Assembly: GCF_023008585.1 (NCBI RefSeq)
Contig: NZ_CP095391.1
Span: 1-64,000 of the forward strand
Direction of reading: 5' to 3'
Length of the DNA stretch: 64,000 nucleotides
Origin: Natribaculum breve
GTDB lineage: Archaea > Halobacteriota > Halobacteria > Halobacteriales > Natrialbaceae
The notes beneath the pieces are model-generated. The model searched no databases, was not told the origin of the DNA, and worked only from the letters and a program-made list of their open reading frames with translations. The translations under genes and the position numbers were made by a program. This document shows positions 32,756 to 41,535 of the stretch, one piece after another. Every line of letters begins with the position of its first letter. Within the stretch, counting starts at the first letter, position 1.

Positions 32756-34680
32756 TTGATCTGGACGAATTCTTGTGCGTGTCCTACTGACTCTCCCGTA
32801 GTGGCTTCGACTCCTGTCTCTCGTCGGTCGGTCTTTCGAAGCATCGCTCGACGATCGTACGTCGAGTGGCCGGCGTATCATTCGACACCGCTGTACGACC
32901 GAACATCGCTTGCGGGATTGGAATCGGATATCCGAACGGTTTCGGGCGCGTGGTTCGCCCACAAGAGCCACGACTCAATCGAGCAGTTCGTCTGTTCGCT
33001 ACCGCTGGCCTACTTCAGATTCGATCCCCATGACCGCTACGCGAAGTCGACCCGGTATGAGATGAACACGCTCTTTCGCATCTTCGTGCTGAAAGAGATC
33101 CACGGATGGAATCACGAGACGGCACTCGTCGAATACCTCGATAGCCACCCTGAACTTTGTAAGCAGTTCGAATTTGAGGCCGTTCCAAACCAGTCAACAC
33201 TGTGGCGAAGTTGGCACCAGCGCTTCACCGCCGATTTGCGGGAAACAGTCGAGACTGCCGCACGAACGGTTCTCATTACTGCTCAGAACGAAGGTGTCAC
33301 TGTTCCACGTCATCCGGAGCGGAGGTCCCCACAGCGAGAGGACGACAGTAGGGGATCCGATTCCGACGATCAGACCGTCTTGGAACGAGCGGAACAGATC
33401 ATCGACCACGTCAGCCGGATCGTCTTTCCGGTGTTCTCGTTAGATCGTGGTGAGGGCTGTGAGATTCACGAGAATGCCTACTGGAGGTTACAGACCTATC
33501 TCGGGCTGCGTGAGAACCTCGCTGCTAACGAGGGCGCTCGTAGCTTCATCCACGAGTCGACACATGATCGGACGCCGCTTGGCCACGCCCACCGCGACCA
33601 GATTCGTGACCTCTCCATTGAGGAGATTCGCGAGATGTACCGACAGGCCGTCACCCGGCTACTGGATGAGGTTGGCCGAACAGAGGAGTTCTTTCGGGCG
33701 GGTATCGTCGCCATCGACATTACCGAGTCCGACCCGTTTACTGGCGATAGGACGGGCCACGAAGACGAGATCATCGGCACGAAAGAGAAGACCGACGAAT
33801 ACGCGTACCAGTGGGCGACGGTTCAGTTAGTCGGGAATGCTGTCCCGATTGTACTCGATGCGCGACCTGTGCGGCGGGGTGAGTCACGGAAGGAGATCGT
33901 TGAGGATCTCTTGGACTCTGCTGAAGCGGCCGTTCACGTCGACAACGTCCTGATGGACCGGGAGTTCGACAGCCAGCACGTTCTGGAGATGATCGGCCAG
34001 CGGGGACTGTCGTATGTCGTGCCCAAGCGGATGCAGACCAGCGAGAAAGCCCAAGCAAAGCGGTTGCTTCGACGTGATCAAGACCGGTACGAGACCGACA
34101 GGAAGCTCCACCTCGGAAAGAACGAGTGGCACGAGACAACGCTGATCTACCGTCGAAAAGAGAACTCAGAGCACGACGATCACCGGCAGTATTCGGTGTT
34201 CATGACGAATCGGGGGAGCAGGTATCTCACTGAGTACGGCTATCGGTGGGAGATAGAGAGCGGCTACAAGTCGATCAAGCGATTTATGGCCGCCACCACG
34301 TCGAAGAATTTCGGGCTGCGGTTCTTCTACTTCGCGTTCGCTTGCCTGCTGTACTCGATCTGGCGGGCTGTCGATCTACTCGTCCAAGTCGAGGTAACTG
34401 GCGAGTACGAGCATTCGCCAATTGTGACAGCTGACAACACGCTAACGCTGTTGAAGAAGGAGACGGGAATCGGATAGTGATGTAACTCTCTCCGTGGTAG
34501 CGCGGTGTCTGAGTGGCTACGCTGCCGGAAGTCGCCGAAATTCGCGTATATGGTTGGAAGTTCAATAGAATTGGCCGTCTAGAGAGTAATCTGAGTCGGT
34601 TTCCGATCACTGAATCGGCCGATACAACGCATCACAGACCCGCTATACCCACTGTAGTCTCAACTTCCACGTTTCTGGGA
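32756..34680 (+). mobile_element. Intact DDE IS element (same family as remnants at 21.4 and 27.7 kb)
   Basis: One transposase gene and a conserved non-coding 3' end: CTGTAGTCTCAACTTCCAC at about 34653-34672 is shared with both remnants. The left end lies between 32738 and 32800 but I could not fix its terminal repeat. Boundaries are approximate. Confidence 0.7.
32801..34477 (+). CDS. IS4-superfamily DDE transposase
   Basis: About 558 residues from GTG 32801 (VASTPVSRRSVFRS). The catalytic elements: IVAIDITESDPF (first Asp), VLMDREFDSQHVLEMI (second Asp), and the C-terminal Y-(2)-R-(3)-E-(6)-K signature in YGYRWEIESGYKSIK. The N-terminal 130 residues are helical and carry DNA-binding-like segments. 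Reading is uninterrupted. Two decayed copies lie in the same direction upstream. I cannot assign an ISfinder name from memory. Confidence 0.9.
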   Translation: MASTPVSRRSVFRSIARRSYVEWPAYHSTPLYDRTSLAGLESDIRTVSGAWFAHKSHDSIEQFVCSLPLAYFRFDPHDRYAKSTRYEMNTLFRIFVLKEIHGWNHETALVEYLDSHPELCKQFEFEAVPNQSTLWRSWHQRFTADLRETVETAARTVLITAQNEGVTVPRHPERRSPQREDDSRGSDSDDQTVLERAEQIIDHVSRIVFPVFSLDRGEGCEIHENAYWRLQTYLGLRENLAANEGARSFIHESTHDRTPLGHAHRDQIRDLSIEEIREMYRQAVTRLLDEVGRTEEFFRAGIVAIDITESDPFTGDRTGHEDEIIGTKEKTDEYAYQWATVQLVGNAVPIVLDARPVRRGESRKEIVEDLLDSAEAAVHVDNVLMDREFDSQHVLEMIGQRGLSYVVPKRMQTSEKAQAKRLLRRDQDRYETDRKLHLGKNEWHETTLIYRRKENSEHDDHRQYSVFMTNRGSRYLTEYGYRWEIESGYKSIKRFMAATTSKNFGLRFFYFAFACLLYSIWRAVDLLVQVEVTGEYEHSPIVTADNTLTLLKKETGIG

Positions 34681-34866
34681 TGTAGAGCGTCTACAAACGA
34701 GCTTCGGAGGAACCAAATAAAATCCGAGTAGATATCTCTCGAATCCTATGTCGCAATCCTTGGTTCGCTAAGCAAGATGTGCTGAGCAGCGTTCAACACA
34801 CGATTTAGGAGATAGAACGCGAGTCCTGCGGCTTGCCGCAGGCGAGCGACACCGAGTGCTTTCCGC
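34478..34866. other. IS junction region
   Basis: Up to about 34680 this is the 3' end of the preceding IS. 34680-34820 has no recognisable gene. At 34825-34842 CCTGCGG/CCGCAGG forms a terminator-like hairpin behind the next transposase (minus strand). Confidence 0.5.
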
Positions 34867-36621
34867 TTAGCCACCTTGTCGGAGAGATTGACTGACCGCC
34901 CGGACGAATGTCCTGGCGGTCACGACCGGTGGCGACCTGATCTCGCGGTCTGTTCCGAGCTTCACCAAGTAATCGGTAAGCCTCCAGAGATTGTACAACA
35001 ATGCTGCGAACGTGAAGCTGAACAACCGAACACGGTAGTCCTTCGAGGACGTCCTGGGAAGAAACGCTTTCACCGACTTGTACTGATTTTCGATATCCCA
35101 GCGTCGGCTGTAGCTGTTGGTGACGTGCATGATCTCCTTGGGAGCAACGTGATCACGGTTGGTCACGAACACGGCATAGCTTCCGTCAGCTTCCTCATCA
35201 GTCGCTGGTACGTACAGGAACTCTGCGGTGTGGTGGAGTTCGCCATTAATGGCGAACGGAACATCGTTCTTGACAGCGGCGTCAACTCCTTCTTTGCTCT
35301 TGATTTTCCCGATTGCCTCATAATCGTCTTCATACTTCGGCACTGGCGTCAGGTACACAAGCCCGCGGTCGTGAATCGTTGCGTACACCTCGTTACTGTA
35401 GAATCCCCGGTCTAGGAGCACTTCGTCGAGATCGACGTACTGCTGGGCTGTGTCCAGCAGTACGTCAACCACATCCGCCTTCGAATCGGCTGGCGCATCT
35501 TCTGGTTCCCACGCAGAGCGTTCCTTGACTGGCTCGATACCCAGGATGATTGGGACATCGTTCCCGACGATCGTGATCGTCGCGAACGTATACCCGTGCT
35601 TGATTTCACCGTCTTCTTTGTACCCGCTGACCATCGGCGGATACTCTGCTTTCGGGATTTTCTCGTCCTTGTCGATCCACGGCCAGACGTGGTAGGGAAC
35701 GTGTGTGAAGTCGACGGCCGCCACGACGTGGCGGTCGTCGAAGGGATCCTCGTGACGAATCGTCTTGAGGATATTTTCGGTCGCCGCGTTGAACGAGGCC
35801 ATCACAGCCTCTCGATACAGCTCAGTGAACGCGACGATATCCTCAATCTGCAACTCCTGAACGGAGCGCGTTACTTCCTCGTCGGGTGGCGTCGCAAACT
35901 GCTTGATTACTCGGAGAAACGTCGAGTCGTCACAGATCTCGTTCTCTTCAAGGAACCACCCAGCTTCTCCCTCTGAATGAGCGCTCCCCTGCGTGAGGCA
36001 CGCGTTGGAGAACAGATCAAGGATCTGTTCGTCCTCATAGACCCTGTTGTCGGCTCTATCGGAGTCGAACTCGGCGAAGCCGTGTCGGCGAGCGAGTTCG
36101 ACGACCTTACTCCCGTGCTCGCGCACGTGTGCGCGAGACACTGTCGAATCGGATTTATCGTCGTTCGCTTCCTTTTCATCCAGGTTAATTGGAATGAGTG
36201 CCTCCGAAATAACGTCGTGATCACGGGCTTCACGAGCTATTCCCTTCGCAGCGGCCTCAAGCGTGGTCTTTGTCTGCTCGCTGAATTGGTTCCAAGCGTA
36301 TGAGAGATTCTGCTGAGTCGGCACCCTGTTCAAACCTAGCTGTTTCAGCAGTGCTGGACGGTTCTCAAGCCGATCTGCGACCTCGCTTTGGGCGAGGTCG
36401 TAGATCGTCTGGTAGATGTAGACTCGTGCCATTGACTCGGTTCCGAACGAGACTTTGTGCTGTTGTCGAGTGTCTGTTAGTCCATCCACGGGAATCGAGA
36501 CGTCTCCAAGTACACGCCAAAGATGATCAGCTGTTTCACAGACTTTCTTGGCGTGGATGACGATCGCCCCCGCCAAAGCGGGGGCATCGTCATCAACTGC
36601 AGGAGTGATGTTAGATGCCAT
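34867..36621 (-). CDS. IS4-superfamily DDE transposase (second family)
   Basis: 584 residues. Catalytic blocks: VVAAVDFTHVPYHVW (first Asp), DEVLLDRGFYSNEVYATI (second Asp), YSRRWDIENQYKSVK (Y-(2)-R-(3)-E-(6)-K). It is only distantly like the 32801 transposase, so it marks a different IS. The coding sequence has in-frame hairpins near its 5' half: 36566-36573/36578-36585, 36378-36386/36392-36400 and 36118-36126/36129-36137. I could not define the IS ends. Confidence 0.9.
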   Translation of the reverse strand: MASNITPAVDDDAPALAGAIVIHAKKVCETADHLWRVLGDVSIPVDGLTDTRQQHKVSFGTESMARVYIYQTIYDLAQSEVADRLENRPALLKQLGLNRVPTQQNLSYAWNQFSEQTKTTLEAAAKGIAREARDHDVISEALIPINLDEKEANDDKSDSTVSRAHVREHGSKVVELARRHGFAEFDSDRADNRVYEDEQILDLFSNACLTQGSAHSEGEAGWFLEENEICDDSTFLRVIKQFATPPDEEVTRSVQELQIEDIVAFTELYREAVMASFNAATENILKTIRHEDPFDDRHVVAAVDFTHVPYHVWPWIDKDEKIPKAEYPPMVSGYKEDGEIKHGYTFATITIVGNDVPIILGIEPVKERSAWEPEDAPADSKADVVDVLLDTAQQYVDLDEVLLDRGFYSNEVYATIHDRGLVYLTPVPKYEDDYEAIGKIKSKEGVDAAVKNDVPFAINGELHHTAEFLYVPATDEEADGSYAVFVTNRDHVAPKEIMHVTNSYSRRWDIENQYKSVKAFLPRTSSKDYRVRLFSFTFAALLYNLWRLTDYLVKLGTDREIRSPPVVTARTFVRAVSQSLRQGG

Positions 36622-36695
36622 TAACAGTCAGTCCAGATACTGAAACCGAAGGAGAGACTCCCCATTAGGGCACCTCATTTGGACCTACGCCGAAC

Positions 36696-36706
36696 GGTTA
36701 TTTACG
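36696..36706 (+). promoter_or_regulatory. TATA box of the 115-aa gene
   Basis: GTTATTTACG about 25 bp before the ATG at 36727 fits a leaderless promoter. Confidence 0.4.
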
Positions 36707-36726
36707 CGCCAAGAGCTACTTGGAGT

Positions 36727-37074
36727 ATGGCTCAAGATGGATCCCTTGTTGAATCGCTTCCAGACCGCCCACTCAAGGATACTGAGCGTGACTCACTCGA
36801 ACGACACGAGAGCATCCAGTCAATAATGCCTCAGACGACGAAATTTGATCCGGAACACGGGATGGTTATGGACACCGCGATGTTCATTGGCTACGACTGG
36901 GTGACAGCCGTGACCTACGAAGCAGGTCACGGCTGGAGGATTATCTACGAGAGCGGTATGGAAGATAACATCCTCTCAGATGGGTTTCTGCGAAGCGAAG
37001 AACTCTACGAAGAGCATCCGATTCAGCAAGGAATGGACGCTATGAGCGCTGTTGCCTCGGAAGACGAAGAATAG
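36727..37074 (+). CDS. Hypothetical protein
   Basis: 115 residues from ATG 36727 (MAQDGSLVESLPDRPLKD). Acidic, without membrane segments; the middle (MFIGYDWVTAVTYEAGHGWRIIYESG) looks like a beta-hairpin-rich small domain. No family recognised. The gene stands alone between an IS and AT-rich sequence, with a good TATA box. Confidence 0.6.
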   Translation: MAQDGSLVESLPDRPLKDTERDSLERHESIQSIMPQTTKFDPEHGMVMDTAMFIGYDWVTAVTYEAGHGWRIIYESGMEDNILSDGFLRSEELYEEHPIQQGMDAMSAVASEDEE

Positions 37075-37307
37075 TTTCTTTTTCAAACAGCTTCTCTGAG
37101 GACGATCGTAACGGGTGTCAGCTGTATGGTGGTTTGTAGAATTTGAGATCCCGAAGTTGTGACATAGGAGTTTCTCCGTATATATGGTGGGTGAATTGAA
37201 GAATAGTCAATGAAGCCTCGTTCTAGAGTTAATTAGTCGACAAACGCCCACTATAGCAAACTGATACTTTCAAGCCACCCCTACGCTGTCTTGCGGTTAG
37301 GAACCCG
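37075..37307. other. Spacer with repeated element
   Basis: 37096-37161 is repeated in inverted orientation at about 49084-49155 (shared TATGGTGGTTTGT and GAATTTGAGATCCCGAAGTT). At 37307-37319 CGCTATCCAACTAC equals the IS66-family terminal repeat seen at 11930-11943. No gene is visible. Confidence 0.5.
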
Positions 37308-38408
37308 CTATCCAACTACTCTAGAAGTAATTAGGCTGTCTGAAAGCGCCACATATTCAATCTCTTCTCGAGAGATTATCACCTGTGCTTCCCCGGTTAG
37401 CCTATTATATACGACGACGGCATCGGGATACACGCGATAGACTATCGGTCTTATAGTGATCCATCCCACAAAAATTTGGAAGAAAGTACGGATGGCGATG
37501 ATAGTTGCAGCACCGGCTATAGCACCGGATAGTGTCCCGCTGACTATTCCCCCTATCAACCCGCCGACGAGAACGACAAGAACTGTAGGCATAACGAAAG
37601 AAAAGAGAATACCGCGAAATAGCGATACTATAAGTGCAGCACGCCAGTCGGTGTGAAACTCTGCAACCGTCTTGCCATCTGGGATTTTGACTGTTGGTTC
37701 TTCGCCCACTGTCTCATCAATGAACATCGTCGATTGGACGAACCTAGGTTTTCGAAATTCGAGAATATCGTACACTACTTTTGATCCGATAAGGATCAGG
37801 CTAAGCCCGACCTGAGCGACACCGACTGTTTGGACGGCACCGATGATAACCGGCGCAATGAATGCAAGGAGGAATAAAAGCGCTAGATATGTTTTGGAAA
37901 TACCTCCGGTCGCAGCGACTGTTTTGTAGTTGCTTGACCGAAACCAGGACACCAGCTGAATCAGTTGGTGACCCACGATAGCAAGAATCCCGAGGGCAGC
38001 CGATGACGGTAAGACAAGTGGTTCGACAAACGAGGTAGCAATACCGGTTAATACGAGTCCCCCAAACGGCCAAAAGGCAATCAGTTGGATGACCGTCATT
38101 AGTGCATATGGGACATTGCGTGGATATATTGGCGGAAGCAAGCGAGTAAGTTGAAGGCTGCCTCGGACATCCGCTAACTCTTTGAGTGGAAATGTTGCTT
38201 TTGATCCTGATGGGCGATATTCCTCTGATGGTGGCAATTCAGCAAACAATGACTGAATCACCTCTCGGATGACAACAATCCCTGCTTCAAACCAATAGAA
38301 GAATAGAATAAGATGGGGATCCCATCGAAACACAAAGACTCCAACAAACAATACCAGATTTGATAGCACCGCCGTGAATTGATCCCGCCGGCGCTCAATT
38401 TTGATCAT
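37308..38408 (-). CDS. DUF6498-type polytopic membrane protein
   Basis: 366 residues with about eight hydrophobic helices. The opening (AVLSNLVLFVGVFVFRWDPHLILFFYWFEAGIVVI) has the W..YW-E pattern of DUF6498 proteins, and GGLIGGIVSGTLSGAIAGAATIIAI is a glycine-rich helix near residue 290. The C-terminal 40 residues are soluble. Function unknown. The stop lies within the IS66-type terminal sequence at 37307-37319, so the 3' end may have been altered. The sequence is AT-richer than the phosphorus region. Confidence 0.65.
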   Translation of the reverse strand: MIKIERRRDQFTAVLSNLVLFVGVFVFRWDPHLILFFYWFEAGIVVIREVIQSLFAELPPSEEYRPSGSKATFPLKELADVRGSLQLTRLLPPIYPRNVPYALMTVIQLIAFWPFGGLVLTGIATSFVEPLVLPSSAALGILAIVGHQLIQLVSWFRSSNYKTVAATGGISKTYLALLFLLAFIAPVIIGAVQTVGVAQVGLSLILIGSKVVYDILEFRKPRFVQSTMFIDETVGEEPTVKIPDGKTVAEFHTDWRAALIVSLFRGILFSFVMPTVLVVLVGGLIGGIVSGTLSGAIAGAATIIAIRTFFQIFVGWITIRPIVYRVYPDAVVVYNRLTGEAQVIISREEIEYVALSDSLITSRVVG

Positions 38409-38526
38409 ATTATTATGGGGAATTTAATATTATGGGCACTAAAATCTGTTGATTTAACTAAGACTGTCGACTCCAACACCATATTTTAAAAACCCACAAT
38501 GATATGTGGATCTAAAAATATAATAT

Positions 38527-38880
38527 CAGGCTCTGTTGAAATCCTATCCTTCAGACACGTTCCTGTCTGAAACAGCTGGTCACTAAAACTGCTTACTGAC
38601 CAAAGCGTGAAGATCATTCGGGATAATTGAACCCTTCATGCGAACGAGTTCACTGACAACAATCATGACTCCACCGATGACTGTCATGTACACCCCGATC
38701 CCAGCGACAAAGTAGCCTGTAAGACCCCACTCTACGAGAAACCATGTGGCTAATATTAGCGCAGTAGCCCCTACAAGACCACGGAAGATGCCCGTATTGA
38801 TCCATGGAATGTGAAGGAGTAATCCAAGACAGGTGAGAGCAGCAAGGGAAATTAGTAGAAGCCCGACTCTGTTGAAATCC
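38527..38880. repeat. Direct copies of an IS terminus
   Basis: CTCTGTTGAAATCCT occurs at about 38531-38545 and again at 38867-38881 in the same orientation, bracketing the membrane gene fragment. The sequence resembles the TIR of haloarchaeal IS5-like elements. No transposase lies between, so these are solo ends or deletion scars. Confidence 0.5.
38583..38866 (-). pseudogene. Fragment of small membrane protein gene
   Basis: An open frame on the minus strand, from the IS-like end at 38866 to TAG at 38585-38583, encodes about 95 residues with three hydrophobic segments (GLLLISLAALTCLGLLLHIPW, ALILATWFLVEWGLTGYFVAG, MTVIGGVMIVVSELV). No start codon occurs before residue 60, so the 5' end is lost, apparently where the CTCTGTTGAAATCC sequence joins. 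The family is not recognised. Confidence 0.5.
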
Positions 38881-38935
38881 TTAGAAAGTGATAAGTTTTG
38901 TCTCCCCTGCGGTCAGTACAGCTGAGACACTGAGC

Positions 38936-40168
38936 TTAGCCGTTCGAATCGACATCGCCGAGTACGGCCAGAGCGCCGATGCTGCTGGTCGCAAAGAATA
39001 CGGCACCGCCGACGAGGATCGGTGGGATAGTCACGGAGTGAAACGAGTCCAACACGTAGTTCCACTGTGCGTCCCCCGTCTCGCGGTCGAAGGCGGTGAT
39101 CGTCTCACGGAGTTCGGTAGAGACGTACTCGGACCCGTCGACCATGGCAATCACCGTGTCGCTCCCGATACAGAACCCCTGGGCGTACACATCGTCGTCG
39201 TGTAGCACCCGCGTCGTTTCGGCCGCGAGATCGACCGCGAGTAGCCCCTCGGCGTTCGCCACGAACGCTGTCTCCCCGTCCACGGCCACCGTCGTGCTTT
39301 CCGTCCCGTCGATCTCGGCCAAGCCGATTTCCTTGGTCCTCTCCCCCGTTTCGGGGTCGTGGACGCCGAGACTGTTCCCGTCTACGACGAAAACGCCCCG
39401 CTCGGTCGCTACCGGATCGGCGCTCGTCGACGCCTGCTCCAGTGCTTTCGTCCAGCGGGTCGTTCCGTCGTCGATGTCGAACGCCGCGACGCTGTCCGTG
39501 CCGTCGACGGCCCCCACCGCGTAGACGGTGCCGTCGTGGATCGCGGGCGTGACGCGCTGCTGTGTCACCCCAGCCGTCTCCCAATGTGGTTCGCCGTTCT
39601 CCGCTCGGAAGGCTTCGAGGCCGTCACGGGACGGAACGACGACGACACCCGACCGTTCGTCGACGGCGAGCAGTTCCGGAGCGTACGTCGGCCTCCCGCC
39701 GGTTTCGGACTCTTCGAGCGGCTGTCGCCAGAGAACGTCACCGTTCTGTCGGTCGAGGGCGACGAGCTCCTCGTCGTACGCCACGAGGAAGCGTTCGTCG
39801 ACGAGCGCTCTTCCATGGTCGCCGTCCGCTTCGAGAAGTGTCCGCCACTGTTCGCTACCATCCTGTGCGTCGAGTGCGATGGCGCTTCCCTCGTTGCTGG
39901 GGTCGAAGTTTGTGGTGTAGACGATTCCGTCGGTGATCACCGGATCCCACCGTGTGAAAGTCGCCGACTCCCACGCTAGGTTTCCCCGCGGAGGTGCGGA
40001 AACATCCGACACAAACGTGTTCGCGCTGTTTGCCCCGTGTTGTGGCCAAGTCCCGTCAGGGACGGCGGGCAACGGCGTGTCCGGCCTGCCCGACGGAAGG
40101 ACCGATAGGCACCCCGATAGTGCTGCGGTACCGACACAAGCCGTCGCGAGGAATGTACGCCGGTTCAT
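38936..40168 (-). CDS. Exported PQQ-like beta-propeller lipoprotein
   Basis: 410 residues. The start is a twin-arginine lipoprotein signal: MNRRTFLATACVGTAALSGC, with the lipobox cysteine at residue 20. At least six PQQ-type repeats follow (LDAQDGSEQWRT, LDRQNGDVLWRQ, FRAENGEPHWE, FDIDDGTTRWTK, FDRETGDAQWNY). Such propellers act as scaffolds or bind quinone cofactors; the quinoprotein catalytic residues cannot be judged. ATG at 40168 is fixed by the signal peptide. Related to the truncated gene at 18160. Confidence 0.88.
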   Translation of the reverse strand: MNRRTFLATACVGTAALSGCLSVLPSGRPDTPLPAVPDGTWPQHGANSANTFVSDVSAPPRGNLAWESATFTRWDPVITDGIVYTTNFDPSNEGSAIALDAQDGSEQWRTLLEADGDHGRALVDERFLVAYDEELVALDRQNGDVLWRQPLEESETGGRPTYAPELLAVDERSGVVVVPSRDGLEAFRAENGEPHWETAGVTQQRVTPAIHDGTVYAVGAVDGTDSVAAFDIDDGTTRWTKALEQASTSADPVATERGVFVVDGNSLGVHDPETGERTKEIGLAEIDGTESTTVAVDGETAFVANAEGLLAVDLAAETTRVLHDDDVYAQGFCIGSDTVIAMVDGSEYVSTELRETITAFDRETGDAQWNYVLDSFHSVTIPPILVGGAVFFATSSIGALAVLGDVDSNG

Positions 40169-40346
40169 ACGGGCGATTGACGGGTCAGTGACCGAAGTCT
40201 CGTACTTTCTGGAGGGCGCATTCCTGTCGTCGTTCGTTTGGGTAGTGTTTAAATATTCATACTTGATGTGCACACGTAGTTACCGAATCACTCCGTTTCA
40301 GTTTCAGCTGTAAGACTGAATAAAGAAATCGCGCTACCAACTACTG

Positions 40347-41189
40347 TTATCCCCGCTCGTACGCCGCCAGCATTTCTGTGAGCAGTTCACAGGCACGTTC
40401 GGTTGTCTCGGGATCTTTGCAGGGTACCCGTTTGGGTATAGATGCCCCGGGCAGCATGGTTCGGAGCCCGCTGCTCAGAACCTGAACAGGAAACGGCCGT
40501 TCGTCGGATTCCCAGGTCAGCACCAGTTCGGTTCCTTCTTTTCGGACTGAATCGAGCCTCGTCAGTCCCCAGCAGGAGTCACCCGTCAGTCCGCTATCGG
40601 ACTCAACACACAGCGATCCCTCCGTCAGCCGATAGGTTCGGCCGTCGACCGACCACTCTAGTCTCGTCCCAGCGGAGACCAAACAGGCCTGGTAATCGAC
40701 CAGCGCGTCAGCGAGGGTGTTGACGTACTCCTTCTGGAACGCGTCGGCGTCGATCCACAGCTTTTGGTGGTGCGGGACCGCACCGAGAACGACATCTCTG
40801 CCAGAGGTCAGTCGAACTTGCTGAAGGAACCATTGGCCAACCACCGGCTCGTCTGCAAGGGTACAGAGCTGCTCCAGTGCTGCTGGGTCACCGACCAGCT
40901 GGAAGGCCGTGCATCCAGTATGCGTGTCCCGGCAGGTCATCCGTTCGCTGGCTGGGACATCTACTGCTTCCTCGGGGAACGGTCCCGGACCGTCCACTGG
41001 CTCGAAGGCATCCTGGACGGTGGTCCAGGTTTTTCTGGACGGTACTGCCGGATCAAACCCCCCGTCGAGTTCATCGTGATCCAGTAGAACGTAAGCATTC
41101 TCGACACGTGGGAGTGTCTCAGCGACGATAGCCCGGAGCGCGTCGGTGTAATCGTTCGCCAACAGCACATGCGTATAGTCGTGGAGCAT
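40347..41189 (-). CDS. Hypothetical protein
   Basis: 280 residues from ATG 41189 (MLHDYTHVLLANDYTDALRAIVAE). Soluble and acidic. VENAYVLLDHDELDGGFDPA and TYRLTEGSLCVESDSG suggest a two-domain alpha/beta protein. Four cysteines are scattered without a ribbon pattern. No family recognised. It may be monocistronic; a PQQ lipoprotein lies downstream beyond a 178-bp gap in the same direction. Confidence 0.65.
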   Translation of the reverse strand: MLHDYTHVLLANDYTDALRAIVAETLPRVENAYVLLDHDELDGGFDPAVPSRKTWTTVQDAFEPVDGPGPFPEEAVDVPASERMTCRDTHTGCTAFQLVGDPAALEQLCTLADEPVVGQWFLQQVRLTSGRDVVLGAVPHHQKLWIDADAFQKEYVNTLADALVDYQACLVSAGTRLEWSVDGRTYRLTEGSLCVESDSGLTGDSCWGLTRLDSVRKEGTELVLTWESDERPFPVQVLSSGLRTMLPGASIPKRVPCKDPETTERACELLTEMLAAYERG

Positions 41190-41535
41190 CGCGGGGGCAC
41201 CTAATTGTGAATTCGTAGGGCAACATCGACGATAAGTGTTGTTGAGTTGGTGGTTTGTAGAAATCCAAACGCAGAATCTGTGAACTTCCAGGCCCCCAAT
41301 TTGATATAGCAGTATGTGATATATATTTCTGGAATAGCCCCCAACAGCATCTGCAGACGCCGGATTCGGGCAATACACCGGTCTCGGATGATGGTCGTGA
41401 TTACTCTGATAATCACGATCACTTTTATGTTGGTCGACGCCCTCCCCGACACACGAACGATGCAATCACCTGAAATCGCCGTGTTACCCAGGTCGGAGGC
41501 TCGAGTCTCACACGCTGTGCCCTTCGGAGGCGAGT
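41190..41535. promoter_or_regulatory. Spacer with operator-like palindrome upstream of integrase
   Basis: A perfect inverted repeat TCGTGATTA (41395-41403) / TAATCACGA (41410-41418) with a 6-bp loop lies about 118 bp ahead of the integrase, followed by CTTTTATG. This would suit a repressor site, or an attachment-site arm bound by the recombinase. No gene seen here. Confidence 0.4.

Noticed and set aside
41480..41535. tRNA 3' end as attachment site before the integrase
   Set aside because: GGCTCGAGTCT looks like a T-loop, but flanking bases do not form a T stem and no acceptor or CCA end fits.
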